Source: Archivesica marissinica
Lineage: Eukaryota > Mollusca > Bivalvia > Venerida > Vesicomyidae
Assembly: GCA_014843695.1 (NCBI GenBank)
Contig: CM026400.1
Coordinates: 42,825,983-42,889,982, forward strand
Reading direction: 5' to 3'
Length of the DNA stretch: 64,000 nt
Within the stretch, counting starts at the first letter, position 1. Each line of letters begins with the position of its first letter. The notes beneath the pieces were generated by a model. That model saw nothing but the letters and a program-made list of their open reading frames with translations. It had not been told where the DNA came from and searched no databases. A program made the translations under genes and the position numbers. This document shows, piece by piece, positions 20,890-26,500 of the stretch.

Positions 20890-22739
20890 CACACAAAACA
20901 AGAATTGAGTATTAACTATTAAGATCTGTTTAGATATTGACAAATGGTCGACGACGTTCAAATGCTTAAAAAACGTATAAAGATGATTTCCGAACTGCAT
21001 ATATTCATATATCGCAGTTATTAATATTCACGCTATTCCATCAAAATATGCTATATTCTTTCAAAGGGTAACCAGCTGTTTAAATTAGGAACAACTGAGC
21101 CGGGCAACACGGCTTACGCTAGCCAAATTCTCTTCGTATATTGATAACAAAAACGTCTCCCTCAGTTATAAATAGAGAGATATGAGGGTGTTGAGGGAGA
21201 TTATTCTCACAAGTCAATTGAGGGAGATTATTCTCACTCTCAAGTCAATAAAGGAGAAAAGATTGTGATTGACAAGTTACATACAGCAAACCATGGCATT
21301 GTTCGTCCGGCCAGGAAGTACCCTTGCACATTGCGCCGCTGTGGCCGGAATACCGTCTGCAATAACAAGTATTTTATTTAAAGCAACATCTCCAAATTGG
21401 AAAAAAAATAGTTACGTATAAAAACAGCATACTGGGGAATCTAGAAACTGGCTGCTTAATAGAGGTGACCAACTGACACATATTTTAAAGAATACATAAT
21501 ACCTATATATACAGTCTACATCCGTTATGTCGACTTCCGTCGGACCAAACAAAATACATAAACAGAGCCAGTTATATGTAAAATGATAGTGTCTGAAACG
21601 TGAGTTTGATCCGACTTCGAGATAACCAGAGAATTCGACATAACCGACTTTGACATAGCGGATGTAGACTGTATAAGTATCTATGAAACATGTGCAATTT
21701 GGCTATAGGAGAAATCTTGTGAGTTGAAACGCTTCCAAATTTCTTAAAATAGTGTGGGTCAGACGCTAGAAGAATGTATGGTAATTTCATTTATTATATG
21801 CACATCATAAATCCCCCACAAATACATTAAATTGCGTTTGTTTAACCCTTTCAATACCACAGACCTCTAAATTGGCTTACAAAAAAGTGTAGATCCAGAT
21901 GAGGCGGCTCGTGACGAGCCGTCTCATCAGGATCTGCACTTTTTTCAAGTAATATAACTATTTTTAGAAAAATAATTACCCATTTTGATAAATGAACTGA
22001 TCCAAATGTAATTTTGTTATTAATTTATTGGTCTAAAAATATCATGGACCAGTCCATGTCAGTTACTTGGTGTTGAATGGGTTAAAGTCCCACAAACAGC
22101 TCACGTCATATGGCAACTCTCCAGCTACATTTGGTGGAGAACGACGCCGGTTGCTCATCCGGGTATTTAACGCAGGCCAACTGAATAGCTTTCCCACAAC
22201 AGACGGATCGGTAGTCCAGTGGTAACACGCTGGACTGGTAATCCAGGGATCGCAGGTTCAATCCCCCATCTGACCCTAATACAATTATCAGTCTTTCAGA
22301 TGGGACGTTAAAACGAGGTCTCGTGTCGGTGCTTTACACCGTGCACGTAAAAGAACCAGAGGAGATTCTGGAATGGGTCTCTGTCTGTATCATGCACCGG
22401 TTGCCCATATGAGCGATGCCTCCTGAAGAGATTAGTCATTTTAGAATTTTGGAGGATAGTGTAATGATACATACAGGGACCCATTCCAGTGTCTCCTCTG
22501 GTTCTTTTACGTACACGGTGTACAGCACCGACACAAGACCTCGGTTTAAAATCCCATATGAAAGACTGTTAATTGTATTAGGGTCAGACGGATGATCGAA
22601 CTTGCGATCCCTGAATTGTCCTAACTATTTTTTATCATACTTATATCCTACTCACCCATAGACCGACACCGAGCACAATACAAAAATACGCAACAATAAT
22701 AAGTATGTCCAGCCAATGGGTTATTCCCGTGTTCTCCAT
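2089..22739 (-). CDS. SLC5A: SLC5A/SGLT-type sodium:solute symporter gene, 11 exons, 3' end beyond window
   Basis: Overall gene model. The product is a multi-pass plasma-membrane cotransporter that couples solute uptake (sugar, inositol or similar) to the sodium gradient, with the LeuT-like SSF fold. Eleven minus-strand segments bounded by AG/GT join in matching phase into 404 residues that follow SGLT family order: TM1 with DILIIVAYF, the GYFLAGR motif, SLFSSNIGS and HFVGLAG, TMPEY-like TLPEYIEKR, the SSF signature [19 protein letters not shown], the extracellular loop with [25 protein letters not shown], the PGMISRIL helix, the Cys-rich loop with CSNIAYPKL, and [13 protein letters not shown] with the sodium-site serines. 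Family members are about 600-700 residues, so roughly the last third lies left of base 1. The subfamily and substrate cannot be fixed from this part. Exons are listed separately. Confidence 0.93.
2201..2912 (-). repeat. 65-bp tandem array of SLC5A exon 11 acceptor plus exon start (11 units)
   Basis: Units begin at 2201 (the real exon), 2266, 2331, 2396, 2461, 2526, 2591, 2656, 2721, 2786 and 2851, exactly 65 bp apart. On the minus strand each holds a (TA)n-TTTCAG acceptor followed by the first ~41 nt of exon 11 ([14 protein letters not shown]) before running into the next TATATA tract. Copies differ by only a few substitutions (CGCG/CGTG/CATG and C/T differences). Since 65 is not divisible by 3, use of an upstream acceptor shifts frame except in steps of three units. 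Confidence 0.93.
3107..3392 (+). mobile_element. SINE-A, full copy
   Basis: tRNA-like head (gtagtccagtggtaacacgc, B box ggttcgatcccc; anticodon position GGT in sister copies, Thr-like), then a body ending gcgacgattaataaacgtaa aaca. Confidence 0.88.
3393..3985. other. SLC5A intron, no recognised feature
   Basis: AT-rich sequence. A gttttatgaaacaagttttg / caaaacttgtttcataaaat inverted pair at 3670-3760 is the only structure seen. Confidence 0.5.
3990..4128. repeat. Fold-back repeat, ~45-bp arms
   Basis: agttattaaacggctgcggt...ggatattggc is inverted as gccaatatccacaaatggcc...ggtttaataacct. A related gatattggcccggc piece lies at 3875. Likely a MITE; termini not defined. Confidence 0.7.
4322..4953 (-). 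repeat. Interspersed repeat R2 with SINE-E insertion
   Basis: Shares ctgatttatcccg, ggaatcctttgtttttactg, aacatgctgtgcaaagg (inverse) and actttta gggagtattcagggg with copies at 6575-6945 and 15040-15385. A SINE-E sits at 4646-4890, flanked by cacttaa duplications. It ends 7 bp from the exon 10 donor. Confidence 0.75.
4646..4890 (-). mobile_element. SINE-E, full copy
   Basis: aaactttatttattttacaa ... gtgggaggaaaccggagtac ... aaccactgcgctaatcgga; the tRNA-like head is on the right. Confidence 0.82.
4960..5067 (-). CDS. SLC5A: SLC5A exon 10 (Cys-rich loop)
   Basis: Completes an Asp codon and encodes [20 protein letters not shown] then [15 protein letters not shown] plus one base. Acceptor ttcAG, donor GTGTGT. 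The four-cysteine loop and CSNIAYPxLVxELxP motif are typical of SGLTs. The 30-bp satellite starts about 60 bp upstream of the acceptor. Confidence 0.94.
5131..6445. repeat. 30-bp satellite in SLC5A intron 9
   Basis: About 44 copies of a 30-bp unit (attcatgtacagtttatcca aattccttgc). The right third is enriched in a variant (attcatggccagttaatcaa). Located between exons 9 and 10. Confidence 0.97.
6575..6945 (+). repeat. Interspersed repeat R2, intact copy
   Basis: gttactgcccctgaatactc through gccagcgaggtccctcat. Opposite orientation to 4322-4953; no terminal inverted repeat seen. Confidence 0.75.
6955..7090. repeat. Interspersed repeat R3 copy (also 39470-39570)
   Basis: catgctgggtaaaataaag ... 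agcagacgacaattcattaa recurs at 39480-39560. Class unknown. Confidence 0.55.
7103..7311. mobile_element. P1 MITE, truncated by SINE
   Basis: TTAA then CCCATTCAACACTAAG at the left end; the right end is missing where a SINE-B begins at 7313. Confidence 0.8.
7313..7535 (+). mobile_element. SINE-B, full copy next to SLC5A exon 9
   Basis: Head gtcgtgatagcgcagtggat, B box gagttcgagcccc (anticodon position CAG in better copies), body with ctctctccctcgtggcgatg, tail aaataaatttgtataaact. Confidence 0.88.
7539..7674 (-). CDS. SLC5A: SLC5A exon 9
   Basis: 45 codons plus one base: [20 protein letters not shown] then [20 protein letters not shown] then RILFT. Acceptor tcaAG, donor GTTGGT (weak). It matches VIVQRxLxAKNxSHxKGGxI...[15 protein letters not shown] tail ends a few bases past the donor. 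Confidence 0.93.
7683..8010 (+). mobile_element. SINE-D, diverged
   Basis: gttgcatagtggttaaaggc ... taatggttaccgaatgctta ... gggtgacattataat, with a short tacctgtatc expansion. Confidence 0.72.
8011..8498. other. SLC5A intron, no recognised feature
   Basis: AT-rich. A short duplication of aataggcgtgacacaataat at 8450-8490 resembles the SINE-D tail. Confidence 0.5.
8499..9025 (-). mobile_element. MITE family G copy, with nested P1
   Basis: Ends gggctcattctacgtcagaa and ctctagaatgagcc. The interior matches 49289-49722 in inverse orientation once the P1 insertion (8560-8792) is removed. Confidence 0.75.
8560..8792. mobile_element. P1 MITE nested in MITE family G
   Basis: Right end GTGTTGAAAGGG followed by TTAA; left flank is a degraded GTAA. 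It splits the family G element spanning 8499-9025. Confidence 0.8.
9454..9692 (+). mobile_element. SINE-D, full copy
   Basis: Head accgtggcctagtggttaag, anticodon position ACG (Arg-like), B box ggttcgaacctcg. Body ggccggttggtgagccgcca, tail ggggtgacactataataaat. Confidence 0.85.
9715..9920 (-). CDS. SLC5A: SLC5A exon 8 (extracellular loop)
   Basis: About 68 codons, [20 protein letters not shown] ... [20 protein letters not shown] ... LWYWCCDQ, acceptor gacAG, donor GTATGT. It covers the GGY helix end, an extracellular loop with an NNTT N-glycosylation sequon, and the WYWCxDQ helix start. GLPRxDAFHxFxDPxTGDxPWPG is strongly SGLT-specific. Confidence 0.96.
9986..10863. mobile_element. TTAA-flanked MITE with expanded internal tandem repeats
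   Basis: CCCTTTCTTTCAT ... ATGAGGGAAAGGG between TTAA motifs (9982-9985, 10864-10867). The inside is five 119-bp units (tagagatttaggttaatata...) followed by three 85-bp units, each ending in the right terminal motif gagggaaaggg. It lies in the SLC5A intron between exons 7 and 8. Confidence 0.82.
11034..11114 (-). CDS. SLC5A: SLC5A exon 7
   Basis: Begins with the last two bases of a Gly codon and encodes [20 protein letters not shown] then TIVMVT, ending with one base of a Ser codon. The donor chosen is A|GTAAGA, which keeps both phase and family length. An upstream GTAACA at 11040 would break the phase. YTDTxQTVVM is diagnostic of SGLTs. Confidence 0.9.
11130..11195 (-). mobile_element. SINE-B tail fragment next to SLC5A exon 7
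   Basis: agtttatacaaatttagttt agctcgcttgcgaaacaag; only the 3' end, 15 bp upstream of the exon 7 acceptor. Confidence 0.75.
11388..11615 (-). mobile_element. SINE-E
   Basis: aaatatttattttacaatga ... gaggatcgaacccgaattgc ... gcgcgctaaacac. Confidence 0.8.
11993..12130 (+). CDS. Small 45-aa acidic ORF inside an inverted-repeat element
   Basis: Begins [20 protein letters not shown] and ends TDTVSEDGS with a TAA. A TATAAAA box lies about 80 bp upstream (11919) and an A-rich AATAAA-containing tract follows. Acidic, no family recognised. It sits between inverted repeats (11755-11905 and 12545-12690). It could be the remnant or first exon of a transposon gene, or chance. Confidence 0.35.
   Translation: MQASDHYSGEKPTEVVITIHGSDTEDTDSAYECGSSTDTVSEDGS
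12362..12465 (-). mobile_element. tRNA-like (class II) sequence
   Basis: The minus strand has an A-box-like GGTAGCTGAACGGTCTAAA and B-box GGTTCGAATCC with a long variable region, as in tRNA-Ser/Leu. The arms pair imperfectly and it sits within a mobile element, so it is called tRNA-derived rather than a gene. Confidence 0.45.
12798..13016. repeat. Two consecutive fold-back repeats
   Basis: First: aggcacaagacacaaatt pairs with aattgtgtcttgtgcct (about 12798-12866). Second: accacaggaacttgaaat ... cctctatcctag pairs with its inverse ending tcatgttcctgtggt (about 12867-13016), a near-perfect stem of about 65 bp around a short centre. Confidence 0.85.
13156..13261 (-). CDS. SLC5A: SLC5A exon 6
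   Basis: 35 codons plus one nucleotide: [20 protein letters not shown] then [15 protein letters not shown], acceptor tgcAG, donor GTATAA. It corresponds to the SGLT segment with FxGAxFIQxALGxxxY and carries the first half of the SSF signature (LYTVLGGLTA). Confidence 0.93.
13405..13629. mobile_element. TTAA-flanked MITE family P3
   Basis: CTCTTTCAGCGCCGA ... TTGGCGGTGAAAGAG between TTAA motifs. The interior has inverted segments (acaacatagatccagatcag / ctgatcaggagctatgttgt). About 225 bp. Related internal sequence also occurs at 17385-17445. Confidence 0.85.
14165..14269 (-). CDS. SLC5A: SLC5A exon 5
   Basis: 35 codons, [20 protein letters not shown] then [15 protein letters not shown], phase 0 at both ends, tttAG acceptor and GTAAGT donor. 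[15 protein letters not shown] corresponds to the TMPEYLRKRFGGxRI loop of SGLTs. Its acceptor and first ~60 nt are repeated twice upstream in the transcript (see 14340-14583). Confidence 0.93.
14208..14583 (-). repeat. ~130-bp triplication of SLC5A exon 5 acceptor and 5' half
   Basis: Three direct units: the real exon start plus flanking intron (about 14208-14339), a second (14340-14468) and a third (14469-14583). In the second unit the minus strand keeps an AG and reads [20 protein letters not shown]. The third keeps AG|GTATATACG but has E-to-V and a stop after NRLRI. Neither extra copy has the downstream half or donor of exon 5, so they look like decoy exon fragments. Confidence 0.9.
14655..14934 (-). 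mobile_element. SINE-C, full copy
   Basis: Tail tatgttatatttcgggtttt, body, and class II-like tRNA head (ccttaaccactcgaccacgg on this strand; B box ggctcgaacccgtg). Confidence 0.88.
15040..15385 (+). repeat. Interspersed repeat R2, diverged copy
   Basis: gttactgcccctgaatagtc through gcaatgtctctc. Same orientation as 6575-6945. Confidence 0.75.
15405..15613 (-). mobile_element. SINE-C, diverged, split by SINE-A
   Basis: gcgacgggcagtttacctaa ... agtgaccgtaaccactcgac. The remainder accactcgaccac continues at 15910 beyond the SINE-A. Confidence 0.78.
15614..15910 (+). mobile_element. SINE-A, full copy
   Basis: Head gtagtccagggtaacacgct, body through gcgacgataaataaacgt. Inserted into a SINE-C: SINE-C sequence (accactcgaccac) is found on both sides. 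Confidence 0.85.
16000..16185 (+). mobile_element. SINE-B fragment with CT expansion
   Basis: gacacttaaatctacattgcc, then (CT)n 16024-16084, then the normal tail. The ctctctccct of the SINE has expanded into a microsatellite. Confidence 0.8.
16433..16492 (-). CDS. SLC5A: SLC5A exon 4
   Basis: 20 codons, [20 protein letters not shown], phase 0 at both ends, ttcAG acceptor and GTAAGT donor. It matches the SGLT helix pattern LGWLFxPVYIxAG. Confidence 0.92.
16697..16767 (+). mobile_element. tRNA-like SINE head
   Basis: ggatccgtattccggtggta ... ggttcgatcccgcgct, cut by the T1 MITE at 16768. Confidence 0.65.
16768..16945. mobile_element. pogo/Tigger-like MITE family T1
   Basis: CAGTCAAACCTGT ... 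ACAGGTTTGACTG with TA on both sides, 178 bp, and internal repeats of ttaagcagcca. TA duplication and CAGT termini fit Tc1/mariner-pogo. Confidence 0.8.
17068..17382. repeat. 158-bp direct duplication
   Basis: ttataggtctaggaca ... gtgccgtctaaaacact occurs twice back to back (17068-17221, 17226-17382) with few differences. Confidence 0.88.
17583..17712. repeat. 24-bp minisatellite
   Basis: About five copies of atccgcattatgtacaatcc with agag/agat spacers. Confidence 0.93.
18018..18558 (+). pseudogene. LINE 3' end (reverse transcriptase C-terminus), frameshifted
   Basis: The reading [20 protein letters not shown], then in a shifted frame [20 protein letters not shown] ... [20 protein letters not shown], matches the C-terminal region of jockey/CR1-type non-LTR retrotransposon proteins (QRRAAR...RR...LYKI...SFxPRTIxxWNxLP). 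A one-base shift near 18085 breaks it. The 3' UTR ends with ccccgcgaggggttcgacat and a (GATA)n tail, typical of LINE 3' ends. 5'-truncated. Confidence 0.85.
18560..19395. other. SLC5A intron, no coding signal
   Basis: Only the short inverted LINE tail (18967-19012) and a duplicated acgatacattccgaatgtaaa / acgatgcgttccggttgtaaa pair at 19100-19160. The sequence agcagcattacatcgtaat at 18740 is inverted at 19328, so this may be one MITE of about 600 bp. Confidence 0.45.
18967..19012 (-). mobile_element. Short LINE 3'-tail fragment, inverted
   Basis: The (TATC)n tract followed by cctctaatgtcgaacccctc is the reverse complement of the tail of the LINE at 18018-18558. A very short 5'-truncated insertion. 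Confidence 0.75.
19401..19505 (-). CDS. SLC5A: SLC5A exon 3 (sodium-site helix)
   Basis: 35 codons, phase 0 at both ends, tttAG acceptor and GTAAGT donor. It encodes [20 protein letters not shown] then [15 protein letters not shown], the most conserved SGLT segment. The unwound part of this helix contributes backbone ligands to the Na2 site. A Glu replaces the usual Gly in the SGxHFVG motif (GSEHFVG). Confidence 0.95.
19526..19745 (+). mobile_element. SINE-D, 5' truncated
   Basis: tgcctacggagcgggaggtc ... tttaaatagggctataataaac. Starts 20 bp upstream of the SLC5A exon 3 acceptor. Confidence 0.82.
19852..20050 (-). mobile_element. SINE-A body, inverted, head-less
   Basis: tttatttatcgtcgctactg ... 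ctgaaagactgttaa, immediately followed by a forward SINE head. Confidence 0.8.
20051..20238 (+). mobile_element. SINE-A-like, diverged
   Basis: acacgctggacttgtaatca ... ggttcgatcccgc and body through ggaggcgttgctcatat. Anticodon region differs from the main family. Confidence 0.7.
20239..20402 (-). mobile_element. SINE-C, truncated
   Basis: tgggcaggctccagcggtta ... ggcgaccttaaccac. Confidence 0.82.
20490..20765. repeat. 69-bp tandem repeat, 4 copies
   Basis: Unit caacaaagcatcaatacata ... gacgggcactaatct. In the SLC5A intron between exons 2 and 3. Confidence 0.93.
20811..20898. repeat. CACG/CA microsatellite
   Basis: Imperfect (CGCA)n and (CA)n tract. Confidence 0.9.
21285..21356 (-). CDS. 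SLC5A: SLC5A exon 2
   Basis: 24 codons, [20 protein letters not shown] then PWFA, phase 0 at both ends, with a ttgcAG acceptor and GTATGT donor. GYFLAGRxM is the diagnostic SSF/SGLT motif after TM1. Confidence 0.9.
21512..21671. mobile_element. pogo/Tigger-like MITE family T2
   Basis: CAGTCTACATCCGTTATGTC ... GACATAGCGGATGTAGACTG with TA flanks, 160 bp. The terminal sequence resembles pogo/Tigger ends. Confidence 0.82.
21846..22081. mobile_element. P1 MITE, complete
   Basis: CCCTTTCAATACC ... GGTGTTGAATGGG between two TTAA motifs. Close match to the copy at 1810. Confidence 0.85.
22200..22395 (+). mobile_element. SINE-A, 3' truncated
   Basis: Head and body to gtctgtatcatgcac, fused to an inverted copy at 22387. 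Confidence 0.85.
22387..22605 (-). mobile_element. SINE-A, inverted
   Basis: accggttgcccatatgagcg ... gggtcagacggatgatcga. Forms a tail-to-tail pair with 22200-22395. Confidence 0.85.
22656..22739 (-). CDS. SLC5A: SLC5A exon 1 (start codon; TM1 start)
   Basis: 28 codons beginning [19 protein letters not shown] and ending GVGLW, phase 0, followed by a consensus GTGAGT donor. It matches the first helix of SGLT proteins (the DIxxVxxYF...GLW pattern). The ATG is chosen because it is the first Met before the conserved helix. A possible acceptor at 22832-22833 suggests the 5' UTR part of this exon starts near 22831. Confidence 0.88.
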
Positions 22740-22889
22740 GACAACCGAGTTTCTTTACACGTCTGCTACAATAGTTTCATACGTTTGTAGTGTTGTATGG
22801 ATGGGCTCGGGTGGATTCCTCCCTATTAACTCTAAATAGAAAATAAACAATTATTTAAAATAGGCCACAGTAACTATTTAGGATATATC
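22740..22889 (-). promoter_or_regulatory. SLC5A 5' UTR / upstream stretch before the satellite
   Basis: About 150 bp of single-copy sequence lies between the SLC5A start codon and the 19-bp satellite. It contains a plausible minus-strand acceptor (tatttAG at 22832-22838), so the promoter and first UTR exon may lie beyond the satellite. No TATA box is evident. Confidence 0.3.
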
Positions 22890-23530
22890 TCGGAATGACA
22901 GTCCACCGGTTATATGCAAGTCCACCGGTTATACTCAAGTCCACCGTTTATACTCAAGTCCATCGGTTATACTCAAGTCCACCGGTTATACGCAAGTCCA
23001 CCGGTTATATGCAAGTCCACCGGTTATACTCAAGTCCACCGGTTATATGCAAGTCCACCGGTTATACGCAAGTCCATCGGTTATATGCAAGTCCACCGGT
23101 TATATGCAAGTCCATCAGTTATACTCAAGTCCACCGGTTATACGCAAGTCCACCAGTTATACGCAAGTCCACCAGTAATACACAAGTCCACCAGTTATAC
23201 ACAAGTCCACCAGTTATATGCAAGTCCACCAGTTATACGCAAGTCCACCAGTTATACACAAGTCCATCAGTTATACTCAAGTCCATCAGTTATACACAAG
23301 TCCACCAGTTATATGCAAGTCCATCAGTTATACACAAGTCCACCAGTTATACGCAAGTCCATCAGTTATACACAAGTCCATCAGTTATACACAAGTCCAT
23401 CAGTTATACACAAGTCCACCAGTTATACGCAAGTCCATCAGTTATACTCAAGTCCATCAGTTATACACAAGTCCATCAGTTATACTCAAGTCCATCAGTT
23501 ATAGGCAAGTCCAACAGTTATACTCAAGTC
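22890..23530. repeat. 19-bp satellite
   Basis: About 33 copies of caagtccaccagttatacg. ccaccgg variants dominate on the left and ccatcag on the right, showing local homogenisation. It starts ~150 bp upstream of the SLC5A ATG. Confidence 0.96.
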
Positions 23531-26500
23531 GGTTACATTACTGTATATACCCCGTACATTACTGTATATACGACTATGCCCTGTAGATTACTGTATATAC
23601 GAGTATGCCCTGTAGATTACTGTATATACGAGTATGCCCCATAGATTACTGTATATACGAGTATGCCCCATAGATTACTGTATATACGAGTATGCCCCGT
23701 ATATTACTGTATATACGAGTATGCCCCATAGATTACTGTATATACGAGTTTGCCCCGTAGATTACTGTATATACGAGTTTGCCCCGTAGATTACTGTATA
23801 TATGAGTTTGCCCCATAGATTACTGTATATACGAGTTTGCCCCGTAGATTACTGTATATACGAGTATGCCCCGTAGATTGCTGTATATACGAGTTTGCCC
23901 AGGAGATTACTGTATATACGAGTATGCCCCATAGATTACTGTATATACGAGTATGCCCCGTAGATTACTGTATATACGAGTATGCCCAGTAGATTACTGT
24001 ATATACGAGTATGCCCCGATTATGCAGTAGATTACTGTATATACGAGTATGCCCAGTAGATTACTGTATATACGAGTTTGCCCCGTAGATTACTGTATAT
24101 ACGAGTATGCCCTGGTTATGCAGTGGATTACTGTATATACGAGTATGCCCAGTAGATTGCTGTATATACGAGTATGTCCCGTAGATTACTGTATATACGA
24201 GTTTGCCCAGGAGATTACTGTATATACGAGTATGCCCCATAGATTACTGTATATACGAGTATGCCCCGTAGATTACTGTATATACGAGTATGCCCAGTAG
24301 ATTACTGTATATACGAGTATGCCCCGATTATGCAGTAGATTACTGTATATACGAGTATGCCCAGTAGATTACTGTATATACGAGTTTGCCCCGTAGATTA
24401 CTGTATATACGAGTTTGTCCCATAGATTACTGTATATACGAGTATGCCCAGTAGATTACTGTATATACGAGTATGCCCCGTAGATTACTGTATATACGAG
24501 TATGCCCCGTAGATTACTGTATATACGAGTATGCCCCGTAGATTACTGTATATACGAGTATGCCCCGTAGATTACTGTATATACGAGTATGCCCAGTAGA
24601 TTACTGTATATACGAGTATGCCCCGTAGATTACTGTATATATGAGTATGCCCCGATTATGCAGTAGATTACTGTATATACGAGTATGCCCCGTAGATTAC
24701 TGTATATACGAGTATGCCCCGTAGATTACTGTATATACGAGTATGCCCTGGTTATGCAGTAGATTACTGTATATACGAGTATGCCCCGTAGATTACTGTA
24801 TATACGAGTATGCCCCAGTTATGCAGTAGATTACTGTATATACGAGTTTGCCCCGTAGATTACTGTATATACGAGTATGCCCCGGTTATGCAGTAGATTA
24901 CTGTATATACGAGTATGCCCCGGTTATGCAGTAGATTACTGTATATACAAGTATGCCCCGTAGATTACTGTATATACGAGTATGCCCCGTAGATTACTGT
25001 GTATACGAGTATGCCCCATAGATTACTGTATATACGAGTATGCCCAGTAGATTACTGTATATACGAGTATGCCCCGTAGATTACTGTATATACGAGTATG
25101 CCCCGTTATGCAGTAGATTACTGTATATACGAGTATGCCCAGTAGATTACTGTATATACGAGTATGCCCCGTAGATTACTGTATATACGAGTATGCCCCG
25201 TAGATTACTGTATATACGAGTATGCCCCGTAGATTACTGTATATACGAGTATGCCCCGTAGATTACTGTATATACGAGTATGCCCCGTAGATTACTGTAT
25301 ATACGAGTATGCCCAGTAGATTACTGTATATACGAGTATGCCCCGTAGATTACTGTATATATGAGTATGCCCCGATTATGCAGTAGATTACTGTATATAC
25401 GAGTATGCCCCGTAGATTACTGTATATACGAGTATGCCCCGTAGATTACTGTATATACGAGTATGCCCTGGTTATGCAGTAGATTACTGTATATACGAGT
25501 ATGCCCCGTAGATTACTGTATATACGAGTATGCCCCAGTTATGCAGTAGATTACTGTATATACGAGTTTGCCCCGTAGATTACTGTATATACGAGTATGC
25601 CCCGTAGATTACTGTATATACGAGTATGCCCCGGTTATGCAGTAGATTACTGTATATACGAGTTTGCCCAGGAGATTACTGTATATACAGTATGCCCCGT
25701 AGATTACTGTATATACGAGTATGCCCCGTAGATTACTGTGTATACGAGTATGCCCCATAGATTACTGTATATACGAGTATGCCCAGTAGATTACTGTATA
25801 TACGAGTATGCCCCGTAGATTACTGTATATACGAGTATGCCCCGGTTATGCAGTAGATTACTGTATATACGAGTATGCCCCGTAGATTACTGTATATACG
25901 AGTATGCCCCGTAGATTACTGTATATACGAGTATGCCCCGTAGATTACTGTATATACGAGTATGCCCCGTTATGGTAGATTACTGTATATACGAGTTTGT
26001 CCCGTAGATTACTGTATATACGAGTATGCCCCGTAGATTACTGTATATACGAGTATGTCCCGGTTATGCAGTAGATTACTGTATATACGAGTTTGTCCCG
26101 TAGATTACTGTATATACGAGTATGCACCGTAGATTACTGTATATACGAGTATGTCCCATAGATTACTGTATATACGAGTATGCCCCGTAGATTACTGTAT
26201 ATACGAGTATGCCCCAGTTATTCAGTAGATTACTGTATATACGAGTTTGTCCCGTAGATTACTGTATATACGAGTATACCCCGGTTATGCAGTAGATTAC
26301 TGTATATACGATACGAGTATGCCCCGGTTATGCAGTGGATTACTGTATATACGAGTATGCCCCGTAGATTACTGTATATACGAGTTTGCCCCGGTTATGC
26401 AGTGGATTACTGTATATACGAGTTTGCCCAGTAGATTACTGTATATACGAGTTTGCCCCGTAGATTACTGTATATACGAGTATGCCCCGTAGATTACTGT

